This document shows, one piece after another, positions 34,369 through 43,619 of a stretch of DNA of 64,000 bases. A program made the position numbers and the translations under genes. The number at the start of each line of letters is the position of its first letter. The first letter of the stretch is position 1. The stretch comes from an uncultured Pirellula sp. (GTDB taxonomy: Bacteria > Planctomycetota > Planctomycetia > Pirellulales > Pirellulaceae): contig CAIOHR010000073.1 of assembly GCA_903858115.1 (NCBI GenBank), forward strand, positions 62,001 to 126,000, read 5' to 3'. The notes under the pieces are model-generated. The model was not told the origin of the DNA, made no database searches, and worked only from the letters and a program-made list of their open reading frames with translations.

Positions 34369-34702
34369 GGGTCCCTCACAGATATCTTTACAAGCGGAGT
34401 TCGGTTAGGCGATCGGCAGATGAAGACTTACCCGGTGTAGTGGAATTCGCAAGAATTCCCCGCGTGAAATTGGAATTTTGGCGAATCCTACTGAGGTAAA
34501 TCCAATTCTGCCGCTCGCCTTTTTGAATGGAGGCTCTCTTGATCCTCAATCACTTCTGTACTGTACGCTCGTCTTCCGAATGGTCTTCTTTAGTATAGCC
34601 AACCTCACCACCATTTGCGACCGACGATGTAGCGAAAGCCCTTTGCGGTCATCTGAACTCCCTACGTTCAATCGGAATCGTCGTTGGTCGATAGCGCTAA
34701 GG
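34369..34702. repeat. Intergenic region with a perfect tetraloop hairpin
   Basis: No gene recognised. It contains GGAATTC-GCAA-GAATTCC at 34442-34459, a perfect 7-bp stem with a GNRA-type loop, and just after it a related GGAATTTTGGCGAATCC block and AATCCAATTC. The hairpin lies upstream of the Uma2 gene and downstream of the GlmU-like gene. It may be a dispersed repeat or an RNA structure; there is no U-run, so a classic terminator is unlikely. Confidence 0.5.
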
Positions 34703-36022
34703 TTACAGCGCCATTGCGTCCCCTTGGCGGTCGCGTTCCATTTGCGTCAACCGATGCATATCGTAAATCAATTGCACGTCGCATCCTCGCTGCTGAACGT
34801 TGCGGCGTGCGAACATCCGTTGTTGTGTACTGACCATGACCTCGGGCGGGAGACTTGCCATTTGTCCGAAAAGTCGTGCATAGTTCACAAAACTGGGCAC
34901 ATTGCTGGTGACGAAACCATACATCATACTGCAAACACCGATGATTTTTCCGGTAAAGATTCCGGTGTTGATCGCGGTCTTGGAGTAGTCACCCATGATG
35001 CAACCTAGAAACTGCATGTTGGTCTGAGCTTTGCCGAACCCATATTCCATGTTCACGGTGCCGTACGTGTTCTTCAAATCGCTATTGCATGTTCCTGCAC
35101 CTAGGTTGATCCAGCTACCAAGATAACTGTGGCCGAGAAAGCCATGGTGCTGCTTGTTCGAGTAAGGCTCGATAATGGAGGCTTCGACTTCGCCACCGGT
35201 CTTCGTCGTATGCGAAAGTGAAACCGCATCTTTGATTGCCGCATGCTCCAATATCTTGGCTTTTGGGCCAATGTAGATCGGGCCACGTAACAGCGTATAA
35301 GGGCCTACTTCGGCGCCTCGATCGACAATGATAGGCCCCTTCCGTGTGTCACTCAGTACATAGTCGCCGATCACAGCACCCTCGGCTAAAAACAATCCGT
35401 CGGATGCTTCACGCAGTGGATTGACCAGCGTCTGCTCCATAGATGATAGAGACAATCGCAATTCCATGTTGCTGCGAAAACATTCCATGTTGCAGGCAAT
35501 CAACTCATGTGGCATTTCAATGGTTTGGAGTTTTGCATCCAATGGCTCCAGCTGTTTTGCTTTACCTAGCCAATCTTCCGTGCCTAGGTAGCCCGATGCG
35601 AAGATGTCGTGCAATGACCATCTCGGATTCAGTACGGCTGCAACACTATTGCGATCCATGACGACTGTTGGAGGGGCGTCTGGAGCAGCCTGACTCGCCA
35701 TCAACTGAAGGGATCGGATGGTTTCAAAATTTTTAGCCGTTGGCGCTACACGGGCATTTAAGAGAATTTGAACAGAACGGTCACGGGGGATGTCTACCGC
35801 GTTGCTTGTCTCCAACGTCTTCAGAGAAGGGAAATCGATCCGTTGGATCGACTGAAGATGTGGTCGAGCGATTCCGAACAAATCCACTTCGATCAACGAC
35901 AGAAGATCCACCAAACGGAAACTTCCACACGTTATGGTAGCCGCTAACCTGGCCAAGGTGATGGGAGCCAGCATTTCACATTGCGGGTCTTCGAAGACAA
36001 CAATCGTCATCGCATTATCCAT
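34703..36022 (-). CDS. GlmU-like sugar nucleotidyl/acyl transferase (alternative GlmU family)
   Basis: 439 aa. The N-terminal half resembles a diverged nucleotidyltransferase (TIVVFEDPQCEMLAPITLAR) in which a canonical GxGTRxxP loop is not seen. The C-terminal half is a left-handed beta-helix with hexapeptide repeats (IVDRGAEVGPYTLLRGP, IYIGPKAKI, INLGAGTCNSDLKN). This is the layout of the alternative GlmU family found in Bacteroidetes and planctomycetes, proposed to make UDP-GlcNAc or a related sugar nucleotide. MTIVVFED at 36010 is an alternative start. Confidence 0.85.
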   Translation of the reverse strand: MDNAMTIVVFEDPQCEMLAPITLARLAATITCGSFRLVDLLSLIEVDLFGIARPHLQSIQRIDFPSLKTLETSNAVDIPRDRSVQILLNARVAPTAKNFETIRSLQLMASQAAPDAPPTVVMDRNSVAAVLNPRWSLHDIFASGYLGTEDWLGKAKQLEPLDAKLQTIEMPHELIACNMECFRSNMELRLSLSSMEQTLVNPLREASDGLFLAEGAVIGDYVLSDTRKGPIIVDRGAEVGPYTLLRGPIYIGPKAKILEHAAIKDAVSLSHTTKTGGEVEASIIEPYSNKQHHGFLGHSYLGSWINLGAGTCNSDLKNTYGTVNMEYGFGKAQTNMQFLGCIMGDYSKTAINTGIFTGKIIGVCSMMYGFVTSNVPSFVNYARLFGQMASLPPEVMVSTQQRMFARRNVQQRGCDVQLIYDMHRLTQMERDRQGDAMAL

Positions 36023-36202
36023 ATTGCATTAGAAGTGGGCCGTCGGAACAACAGCGTACCAAGTTCGCGATTTCCGGTCTGACAGATTCTGACAATAGTG
36101 ATCGTTCAGAAAAATTGGAACATCAACTCTTCATATTGACTTCTGCACCTTCGTTCGCATATTCCATCCTCTGGAATTGGTGAGTTTAGTTCGAATATCG
36201 AT

Positions 36203-36232
36203 TTGACAAAATTTGCCGATTGTATTGATTAT
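36203..36232 (+). promoter_or_regulatory. Possible sigma-70 promoter for the lipoprotein gene
   Basis: TTGACA (36203-36208), an 18-bp spacer, then GATTAT (36227-36232, 4/6 to TATAAT) in the 346-bp gap before the lipoprotein gene. The -35 is consensus; the -10 is weak. Planctomycete promoter rules are uncertain. Confidence 0.35.
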
Positions 36233-36368
36233 TCGCCCCGGTATCGCCGATGAACGATACTGATAAACAAATGGATCAATTCGCGTGGATGGATCAAAAG
36301 GCAATCCGTTGCCCAAAACGCCACCGCCATGCACTCGGTACAAATGCTGCCAAAGGGAATTGCAAGCT

Positions 36369-37301
36369 ATGCGGACACATATCACAAAATGGACTAAGTT
36401 GGCACTAGTGATAGCTGCCGTGGCTGGAACACAAACAGGTTGCAAGAGCGGCTGGAAAATGCCTGGCAAGGACATGTTTTCTTGGTCCAAAAAGCCAACA
36501 GAATCAAGCCTCGCTGGTAGCAACCCAAGCCTAACGGTTTCTGGAAGCTCAACTGGCTCAGGACTTGCCTCCAACGGTTCTGGCCTAGCGACGAGTGGGT
36601 CGCCGTTGAGTCCCGCACTCAAAAACTCACCAACTTCCATAACCAATAATTCAAAGAGTCCCTACGGAGCATCATCGCCAGCCGCCAATGTCAACGGCCC
36701 TCAGGGACTGGCCTCGAATGCTAACGGATACCAAACCGGTCCTTACATGATGAGTTCTGCAGGTCGCCCAACCGGCTACACAGCGCCGACGGGATATGGA
36801 AATGCACAGCCGATGGGGCAGCCAAATGGCCTCGCCATGAACGCTACTGCACCCAACAACAATCAACCTATGGGTATGACGGGCAACGTTCCACCCTACT
36901 CGATGCCAAACGGAACTGTCTACCCACAGCCTGGCCAAGCACCGTCGGTTGCACAATCAGGATTCAGTGCTCCAAACTTTGCCGGGCCTTCAGGAGTACC
37001 TGTGTTGCCTGCCGGCATGAGCTCGACGAACATGGCGAGTTTGCCCCAACCAAGCTCGATGCCCAATGTAGTCTCGCCAGGATTCGCATCGAACCAGCCA
37101 AATATGAATGCCCCGACGATGACTGTTCCTGCCTATGGTGGAGCAGCCCCCTACCGTCCAGGCAGCACTGGGAGATCCACTGCTTACAACTTTGGAGCCC
37201 CGCAACCGCGTGCGTCGGGCGGACAATCACTACCTAACTCCAGTGTTCCGCACACTGCGAATGGTGGTTTGCCAGCTCCACAGCCAAACCTGTACCGCTA
37301 A
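36369..37301 (+). CDS. Pro/Ser/Asn-rich secreted lipoprotein
   Basis: ATG 36369 (310 aa) is chosen because it starts a signal peptide ending in a lipobox-like AGTQTGC; AAGGGA lies ~11 nt upstream. After the Cys come KSGWKMPGKDMFSW, then low-complexity Ser/Gly/Asn and repeated MPNG/QPNG stretches without predicted structure. The WKMP-MF-W block also occurs in the secreted protein at 62272. No enzyme motif; likely an envelope-anchored disordered protein. Confidence 0.75.
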   Translation: MRTHITKWTKLALVIAAVAGTQTGCKSGWKMPGKDMFSWSKKPTESSLAGSNPSLTVSGSSTGSGLASNGSGLATSGSPLSPALKNSPTSITNNSKSPYGASSPAANVNGPQGLASNANGYQTGPYMMSSAGRPTGYTAPTGYGNAQPMGQPNGLAMNATAPNNNQPMGMTGNVPPYSMPNGTVYPQPGQAPSVAQSGFSAPNFAGPSGVPVLPAGMSSTNMASLPQPSSMPNVVSPGFASNQPNMNAPTMTVPAYGGAAPYRPGSTGRSTAYNFGAPQPRASGGQSLPNSSVPHTANGGLPAPQPNLYR

Positions 37302-37338
37302 GCTAACGAACTAGTAGGCAGTCCAGAAACGAGAACAC

Positions 37339-37372
37339 AAATCAGGGGATTACGAAGGTACGCCCCTGATTT
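37339..37372 (+). terminator. Inverted repeat, possible terminator
   Basis: AAATCAGGGG at 37339 and CCCCTGATTT at 37363 form a perfect 10-bp stem around a ~14-nt loop, about 40 nt after the lipoprotein stop. No U-run follows, so factor-independent termination is uncertain. The rest of 37302-37654 shows nothing recognisable. Confidence 0.4.
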
Positions 37373-37654
37373 CGTTATCCCTCAGCGAATGCTCGTCTCC
37401 TTTGAGTGGCAACCAATTGTGAGCAAGTCTAACGGTTGGTTTCAATTGCCGCCACTTCTTTGCCTCGGTCGCGTATTCCGTTGTTGGTAGCTCTTTGATC
37501 ACGCTCTCGAGTTATTCCTTGTAAATCGTTTAGACAAGACATTGGCTAGTGTTTCGTTCCAAGCTTCCGAATCTTGGAATGGATGGTTTTTTTGAGCCGG
37601 ATGGAATGAGGTCGAAGTCGTCGTAAGAAAGCAATGTTCTTCAGTCGCGGCCTG

Positions 37655-38971
37655 CTACTCGTGCCTCAATGCATCGATTGGATTCATAGCCGCCGCTCGT
37701 CTGGCTGGATAGAGACCAAACAGAAGCCCGACCCCAAGAGAAATTCCGACCGACATCAATACGGACCACAATGCGATGCGAGGCTCTAGAGACATCACAA
37801 TAGGAGGTATGGAATCGGGCGCGATACTCACGACCAGCATACGCACTCCTCGAAAAATAGGACCGCACATCATCCCGCAACACACACCCAATACACCTCC
37901 GCTCCCTGTCAGTACCAAGGTTTCGACAAGGAACTGTTGAATGATATGGCCTCGTTTGGCCCCCAAAGCGCGACGAATTCCAATTTCTCGAGTCCGCTCG
38001 GTGACAGTCGCAAGCATGATGTTCATGATGCCTATCCCACCAACGAGCAACGATATACCAGCGATGACCACGAGCATGGCATTGAACATGGAGCGTGTAC
38101 GCTCCGCTTGTCGAAGCAGTTCTTTCGGGACAACCACGGCATAATCTTCCTGATCGTGGTATTTTTTCAGCAGTCGCTCAATAATCGAAACACTTTCGTC
38201 CACGCTTTCGACACGGTCAATCGTAAGCGTAATCTGCGTGAGTTCGATGATCTCGCCCTTAAAATTGAACCCTTCCCCCGTTCGCACCATGATCTGATCA
38301 CCGACCCGGTCGCGGAATGTCGTCAACGGGATGTAGCCATCAAACGCAAAGTCTCTCGCCTCCAAGCTACCACCAATCGCCGCTGATGCACCGCGCGGTT
38401 TCATCTGCCCTATGACGGTGTAGATGTCACTTTCGATTCGAACTTTCTTTCCGACGGCGTTTTCGCCCGGGAACAAACGCGAAGCAAGTCCATCCGCCAA
38501 CACGATCACATTCTGTCTATGATCGACAGGTTGAAGCCAGCGACCTCTGGCGACTTCGAGACGATTCAATTCGCGATAATCCTCCACACATCCGATCAAG
38601 GTCGCGCTTAGGATCCGGCCTCCAGCCGCAAACTCTCGCCGCAACTCCCGTATAGGTACCGATCGCACGATGGTTGGTATATTGGTGAGAAATCGTTCGT
38701 AGTCGGAACGAAGCAGACCGTATCGTTTGATGCGATTGTTGTCACCACTCGTGATCAATTTCGGCTCAACACTTCGAACGATGACATTGGTGGCACCTAG
38801 CTCCAAAATCTGCTGCTGCGCCTGATAACTAACCCCTTCCCCCATCGCCACGAGCCAAATGACGGTCGTCGTGCCAATAAAGATCCCTAGAGCGGCAAGC
38901 GACGATCGCATTTTCTGCAACAGCAAGCTCTTGAGACCTAGTCGAATGGTTTGGCCCCATGTACCAAACAT
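37655..38971 (-). CDS. MacB-like ABC transporter permease (FtsX type, no ATPase domain)
   Basis: 438 aa from ATG 38971, which overlaps the adaptor stop (TGATG). TM1 lies at about residues 20-42 (IFIGTTTVIWLVAM), then a large periplasmic MacB_PCD domain, and three C-terminal FtsX spans with RTREIGIRRALGAKRGHI, the typical cytoplasmic loop. It partners the adjacent MacA-like adaptor. The LolD/MacB-type ATPase expected next to it is absent here. Confidence 0.9.
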   Translation of the reverse strand: MFGTWGQTIRLGLKSLLLQKMRSSLAALGIFIGTTTVIWLVAMGEGVSYQAQQQILELGATNVIVRSVEPKLITSGDNNRIKRYGLLRSDYERFLTNIPTIVRSVPIRELRREFAAGGRILSATLIGCVEDYRELNRLEVARGRWLQPVDHRQNVIVLADGLASRLFPGENAVGKKVRIESDIYTVIGQMKPRGASAAIGGSLEARDFAFDGYIPLTTFRDRVGDQIMVRTGEGFNFKGEIIELTQITLTIDRVESVDESVSIIERLLKKYHDQEDYAVVVPKELLRQAERTRSMFNAMLVVIAGISLLVGGIGIMNIMLATVTERTREIGIRRALGAKRGHIIQQFLVETLVLTGSGGVLGVCCGMMCGPIFRGVRMLVVSIAPDSIPPIVMSLEPRIALWSVLMSVGISLGVGLLFGLYPARRAAAMNPIDALRHE

Positions 38972-40482
38972 CAATGTGCAGCCTTTTTCGTGTTGACTGC
39001 TTTGGTGTTTGTAAGTGTCTTGGTTTCCGTTGAGGCTGACTTTCCTTTGACGGAGCCTTTGTCGTCGTTTTCACCCTTACCATTCGAAGGGTTAGCATTT
39101 GGTAACAACGCCATTTGCTGCGCTTCGTCGGCTTCAGCAAGTGGGTTTAACAACACTTCCTCACCCTCCATCAGCCCGTCAAGAACAACCGTAAATTGGT
39201 CATTTGTGTCCCCCAAACGCAGCGGCCTTTTCTGCGTGCCATCACTTGTCTTTACCCAACAGGCTACTCCATCCACACTTTCCACGATCGCTGCGACGGG
39301 AATCGTCAAGACATCTTGGTGCTCCGTCAGAACGATATCCACGACAGCACTCATGCCCGGCTTGAGACCATCGCACGGCTTCAACTTGATGATGGTGTCG
39401 TACTTGACGAGGTTTCCGGTCCACCATCCAGCAGGTCGAGTCACTTCGGCTATCTCGCTAACCGTTCCGTCCAGTGTGAGATCCTGTAACTGAACTTTGG
39501 CTGGCATGCCAATTTTTAGTCTCTCTATTTTAGACTCGTGAACTCCAACCTTAACCTGCATTTGGGATACGTCAGGAATCATCAACAATGTTTGCTGCTC
39601 GCGAACTATGGCACCCTCCGCAATGTCGGGAGTTTCCTTCCAGGCAGCCATCGATGGGAAAATCACCATCCCTGCTGTATCGGCACGAATAACGCAATTT
39701 TCAAGCTGCAGCTTTTCTCGATCCAAGCGGGTTTTCTCGAGTTCAAGAGAAGCTTCAAAGGATGCCAGCTTCGCTTGTGCTGCTCGCAATTTACTTCGAA
39801 GCTCCTGAGTGGTTTTCTCCTTGTTGTACTTCTCCAGGGATGACAATCGCGTCTGCTTCAAAAGCAAGTCTTTCTTGGCGGAGTTCACGGAGAATCTTTC
39901 ACCTTCAAGTTGTAGCTCTTTGATGACTCCTTTCGCAGACAAACGAAGGGCTGACTCGTATGCCAATTCAGATTTTCGAAGGGCCTGCTCGGATTCGAAA
40001 ATCTCCTTCTCGACATTGCTCTTGTCTTCCTCGTACGTTCCTTCGAGGTACTCTTTGAAGCTGATCTCTGCAACCGAGACGTCACTCTCAGCCGTTATCT
40101 TGTTAGCCAATGCGTTCTCATACACAATCTTCTGTTGCAGGATCTTATCTTCGATCTGAGACTGGTCGAGCCGAACGAGTTCATCTCCAATCTTCACCAA
40201 GGTTCCTGTTTCGATCACCCACAGGACAGTACTACCGCCCTTGACCATGCACTTGATCTCTTTGTTGTTTCCGCTCTCCACGGCTCCGTTCTCGGTAACG
40301 ACAATGGAGAGATTTCCACGTCCGATTCGGTGGGTTAGATAGGACTTCACCGCACTAGGTTGAATCCATCGCAGACCATAGTATCCTGCAACCACGACGC
40401 TCGATACAATTATAATTCCCCAAAGGAAGGGAGTAAGCGATCGCTTGGTGGGATAGGAATCGGAGAAGTCGGTTGACGACAT
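38971..40482 (-). CDS. MacA/HlyD-like periplasmic adaptor
   Basis: 503 aa. One N-terminal membrane anchor (about residues 18-40), a biotinyl-lipoyl-like half-motif (AVESGNNKEIKCMVKGG), a long alpha-helical hairpin (about 115-270), then the beta-barrel and membrane-proximal domains (QVKVGVHESKIERLK; PAGWWTGNLVKYD). The C-terminal tail is Lys/Thr-rich. It links the inner-membrane MacB-like permease to an outer-membrane channel for efflux. The first gene of the pair; no clear ribosome site. Confidence 0.9.
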   Translation of the reverse strand: MSSTDFSDSYPTKRSLTPFLWGIIIVSSVVVAGYYGLRWIQPSAVKSYLTHRIGRGNLSIVVTENGAVESGNNKEIKCMVKGGSTVLWVIETGTLVKIGDELVRLDQSQIEDKILQQKIVYENALANKITAESDVSVAEISFKEYLEGTYEEDKSNVEKEIFESEQALRKSELAYESALRLSAKGVIKELQLEGERFSVNSAKKDLLLKQTRLSSLEKYNKEKTTQELRSKLRAAQAKLASFEASLELEKTRLDREKLQLENCVIRADTAGMVIFPSMAAWKETPDIAEGAIVREQQTLLMIPDVSQMQVKVGVHESKIERLKIGMPAKVQLQDLTLDGTVSEIAEVTRPAGWWTGNLVKYDTIIKLKPCDGLKPGMSAVVDIVLTEHQDVLTIPVAAIVESVDGVACWVKTSDGTQKRPLRLGDTNDQFTVVLDGLMEGEEVLLNPLAEADEAQQMALLPNANPSNGKGENDDKGSVKGKSASTETKTLTNTKAVNTKKAAH

Positions 40483-40620
40483 TGGAAGGACTTGCGACGG
40501 CGGGAACTGGAAATCGGACGACTAGTATACACCAATCTGTTGTTCGTCCCTGGCCATTATAGTTTGGTTTAATCAATAAACGAGAAATATCGAATTGTAG
40601 ATGGTCGACCTATTTCAGAG

Positions 40621-40800
40621 ATGCGAAACTTAGCCCCCACATGTCAATCGGATCTTCATACCGCTGGAATACTTTCGGCTCAGGATCTTGTTGACCTTGG
40701 CCCCGAAGTAAAGTGGACAGGGAGTAGCCAGGTCGGTTTTCCTCCCGAACTTTATGGAGTCACGGGACTTGATGATGTGAACGCACCGGGGAGAAGTTAA
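40621..40800 (+). CDS. Possible short TfoX C-terminal-like protein
   Basis: A 59-codon ORF just under the ORF track cutoff. The first half, MRNLAPTCQSDLHTAGI then AQDLVDLGPE, follows the pattern of the TfoX/Sxy C-terminal helix-hairpin-helix domain (RNLGP-x-SxxxL-xxxGIxTxxDLxxLG). The second half (PPELYGVTGL) is shorter than in the family. In the otherwise empty 331-bp gap between the adaptor and ABC-2 genes. It could be a truncated remnant; ribosome site weak. Confidence 0.35.
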   Translation: MRNLAPTCQSDLHTAGILSAQDLVDLGPEVKWTGSSQVGFPPELYGVTGLDDVNAPGRS

Positions 40801-40813
40801 CGAAATTGTCAGA

Positions 40814-41740
40814 CTAAGCGACTAGGCCTTTGGTCACTAGCATAAAGACATCTTCCAACGAGGGCTCTTTGTCGCTGAAGGATCGCATCTTGACACCCCC
40901 AGCTACCAGTCGCTGCATCAGATCCGACAAGCCAGTGTCGTCGGTCTCGAGTTCGGCTGTTACGCGGTCGCCATCGACATCGATTCCTCGAAGAGTAGGG
41001 TCGCTTCGCAAAATCGATACGCCCGCATCTTGGTTCCCAAGGAACCGCACCTCCACAATCCGGTTGCGTCGAATCTTGCGATAAACCGTATCGATCGGTC
41101 CATGCATTAATAATTGACCTCGCTCAATGATCCCGATCGATGTACAGCAATCTGCTAACTCACTCAATATGTGACTGCTTATCAAAATCGTCTTACCCAT
41201 CTTTCGAAGTTCCTTCAGCAGTGCTTTCACTTCGATACGCGCTCGAGGATCCAATCCGCTCGTTGGTTCGTCCAGGATCAAAACGGGTGGATCGTGCACC
41301 AGCGTTTTGGCAAGACATAGCCGTTGCTTCATCCCTCGCGATAGACCGTTCACATAGTCGTCGCGTTTGTGTGTTAAGTCCAACAGTTCAAGGACATCAC
41401 CAATCACTTGTTTGCGTTGCGATCGACCGATTTTGTAAGCCACTGCGAAGAAGTCGAGAAACTCCCAAACTTTCATTCCGTCATATACACCGAAGTCATC
41501 GGGCATATACCCAATACTGCGGCGAACGTCCATCGGCTGCTTGTTCACGCTGTAGCCATTGACGGAACCGTCGCCTCGTGTGGATTTCAAAAGTGTCGCT
41601 AAAAAGCGAATCGAGGTGCTCTTGCCAGCTCCGTTTGGACCGATGAATCCGAACAATTCACCTGCCTCGATCTTCATCGAGACGGTCTGTACCGCGGTGA
41701 ATTCTCCGTAGTCTTTTCCAAATTCGTTTAACTCTATCAT
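40814..41740 (-). CDS. ABC-2-type transporter ATP-binding protein
   Basis: 308 aa. Walker A GPNGAGKST (about residue 37), signature LSRGMKQR (S-R-G instead of S-G-G), Walker B VLILDEPTSGLD, H-loop SSHIL, and an ~80-residue C-terminal domain typical of CcmA/DrrA-like ATPases. It powers export through an ABC-2 permease, but no permease gene is adjacent in the window. It is not of the LolD/MacB class, so it is an unlikely partner for the MacB-like gene. Confidence 0.9.
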   Translation of the reverse strand: MIELNEFGKDYGEFTAVQTVSMKIEAGELFGFIGPNGAGKSTSIRFLATLLKSTRGDGSVNGYSVNKQPMDVRRSIGYMPDDFGVYDGMKVWEFLDFFAVAYKIGRSQRKQVIGDVLELLDLTHKRDDYVNGLSRGMKQRLCLAKTLVHDPPVLILDEPTSGLDPRARIEVKALLKELRKMGKTILISSHILSELADCCTSIGIIERGQLLMHGPIDTVYRKIRRNRIVEVRFLGNQDAGVSILRSDPTLRGIDVDGDRVTAELETDDTGLSDLMQRLVAGGVKMRSFSDKEPSLEDVFMLVTKGLVA

Positions 41741-41854
41741 CGACGACTCCGTGGCTCCCTATTGCAATAGTGCAGCTCGATTGTACACGATTTCTCATCG
41801 TCAAGCGTTAAGTGGAGTGGGATCATTCCATGAAAAGCGGGTGAGGTGGGTTAT

Positions 41855-42814
41855 CTAACGCGTTCCAACGCGGAACCCCATAGACTGCGATCGATAGTAC
41901 TGGAGATAGTCGTCTCGCCAATTGCTACGAGACTTGGCAGGAAGTCGCCGACTCAACAGTCCGGCCGCAGCGCCCGTTCGCAAGTCCTCGATGTACGCCT
42001 GAAGCGCCTGCTTGTATTCGTCGTTGTGGTTGAGCAAAAATGCAACGATGCTCCACGCGTCGCGATACTCTTTCGGACTTAGGGAAGTTGCGTTTTGGCT
42101 CTGTTCGAAGTCTTCGATTTGGACCACTTGGCCATATCGAAGTTGGGATGCAACCGCATATCTGTGTATTGGATGCGATCCCTTTTCTGTGCTCTCCACT
42201 TCAAAGTACTCGGCGAGTCCTTCATCGAGCCACAGTGGAAGCTTGATTCCGCTGGCATGCAACAACGCATGGGTGCATTCGTGACGGGCGTCGGTCAACC
42301 AGTCTGAGTGCATATAGGTTAGGACAAGGCCTGGCCCTCGATTCTGAACAAACAACGCACGTCGCTTCGGCAGTCCTGGAAAATTCTTCTTCAAGTAGTG
42401 ATCAAACTCCGTTTCATTGGCCAACACCACCAATCGAATGTTGGCGTTTGCGAGTTTGATCGCTAATGCCTGTTCGATCTCGATGGGAAGCGTTGTGAGT
42501 CGATGGGTCCATTCTGGCAATTGACTGTCGGTCGTCGTGGTGTGGACTTGAAGCCAACCATCGGACCAGGAGGCGGGCCATGAAGAAACCAACTTCGCGG
42601 GTGTGGTGAAAGTGAAAGATTGAACCAACGTGGCGCGATCCACAACGGCCAACTCTTGCCCCGATACGTGTGAAGAACACACGATCATGAAGAGTACGAA
42701 TCCGTTCAGGACTGTCGAATAAAGAACCGGAATGGGAGTCTCTCTACATTCGGCCGCATGCACACATCTCGTCGCATGCACACATAGCCGAGGGGTCGTA
42801 TCGTGCTCCGGCAT
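41855..42814 (-). CDS. DUF1570-type secreted metallopeptidase-like protein
   Basis: 319 aa. A hydrophobic segment at about residues 30-48 probably serves as a signal. The gluzincin zinc motif is present: HECTH (ARHECTHALLHA) and LDEGLAEYFE about 20 residues later supplies the third ligand Glu, as in DUF1570 of planctomycetes. The first ~25 residues (CVHAT, CVHAA) come from an 18-bp direct repeat and may not be translated. The start lies 4 nt after the stop of the upstream gene. Confidence 0.8.
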   Translation of the reverse strand: MPEHDTTPRLCVHATRCVHAAECRETPIPVLYSTVLNGFVLFMIVCSSHVSGQELAVVDRATLVQSFTFTTPAKLVSSWPASWSDGWLQVHTTTTDSQLPEWTHRLTTLPIEIEQALAIKLANANIRLVVLANETEFDHYLKKNFPGLPKRRALFVQNRGPGLVLTYMHSDWLTDARHECTHALLHASGIKLPLWLDEGLAEYFEVESTEKGSHPIHRYAVASQLRYGQVVQIEDFEQSQNATSLSPKEYRDAWSIVAFLLNHNDEYKQALQAYIEDLRTGAAAGLLSRRLPAKSRSNWRDDYLQYYRSQSMGFRVGTR

Positions 42815-42818
42815 CCAT

Positions 42819-43607
42819 CTACTTTCTGGCGAAGAACTCTTTGGCCGCGACTACCTTGTAGTCGTTTACCATGCCAGCGACGCGGACGATTTCTTTGTTG
42901 TCATCGATGCTTAACGAGTAGTTGACGATAAGCTTGGAAACGATTTCTTGGGTTCCAGATTTTGATCGGGTGGTTCGTTTGATTTCTAATGGCAAAAGCT
43001 TTTCGTTCTTCAACTGCTCATTGAGCTTCAGTCGCAACTGGGGTGGTTTGTAAGGGGGGAAGACGGCAGACAGTTTGGTTGTCCAATCGGCAAATTCAAT
43101 GTAACGAACGGCGACGATCGGCACTTGAGGCGACTGTGTCTTCGATCGGTACTGAACAACTGCGTCGCCGGCTACGAGATTTCCTTCCTCTGTTGTTATC
43201 TTTGGAGGTTGCTCGGAAGGGGATTGAGCCAACGTTGCTTGAAGCATGGACTCGATCTTCGATAGCTCGATCTCTGTCATGACCCTTCGTGAAGAACTGA
43301 AAGCCTGGATCACACCTAGGCTGGAGTCAACAACCACGACATCACCGGATGCGACATCGATCTCAATCGATTTATTGCCTGTAAACAACGTCTTGAATTG
43401 AGCAATCGGCGGTTTCGATTCGTCCGCATAGATGTCTGCGTCAACTCGAAATCCAATATCGTTGGCGGTTGCGTTTCGTGTGACGCTCGCTAATTGCAGT
43501 TCTTGCCCCGAAAGTGGATTGCGCTCCTGCCAAGGGATCATAACAATAACGATAGTAAAAGCCGTTTGCCAAAAATCGATAGACCGCGAGTTCATGATGA
43601 GGCTCAA
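42819..43607 (-). CDS. Secreted protein of unknown function
   Basis: 262 aa with an N-terminal hydrophobic export segment (FWQTAFTIVIVMI). The body is beta-rich with no motif I recognise; FKTLFTGNKSIEIDVASGDVVVVDSS is suggestive of a small beta-sandwich reporting on a stored value. It lies in a minus-strand trio with a lipoprotein gene upstream (12-nt gap) and the DUF1570 peptidase downstream (4-nt gap), so the three probably form one operon. Confidence 0.75.
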   Translation of the reverse strand: MSLIMNSRSIDFWQTAFTIVIVMIPWQERNPLSGQELQLASVTRNATANDIGFRVDADIYADESKPPIAQFKTLFTGNKSIEIDVASGDVVVVDSSLGVIQAFSSSRRVMTEIELSKIESMLQATLAQSPSEQPPKITTEEGNLVAGDAVVQYRSKTQSPQVPIVAVRYIEFADWTTKLSAVFPPYKPPQLRLKLNEQLKNEKLLPLEIKRTTRSKSGTQEIVSKLIVNYSLSIDDNKEIVRVAGMVNDYKVVAAKEFFARK

Positions 43608-43619
43608 AGAAAAAACGGA

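Noticed and set aside
34478-35008. 176-aa ORF on the plus strand
   Set aside because: More than half lies antisense to the GlmU-like gene; composition lacks protein-like patterns.
42756-42785. CRISPR-like direct repeat
   Set aside because: Two 12-bp copies with a 6-bp gap, inside a coding region; too short for an array.
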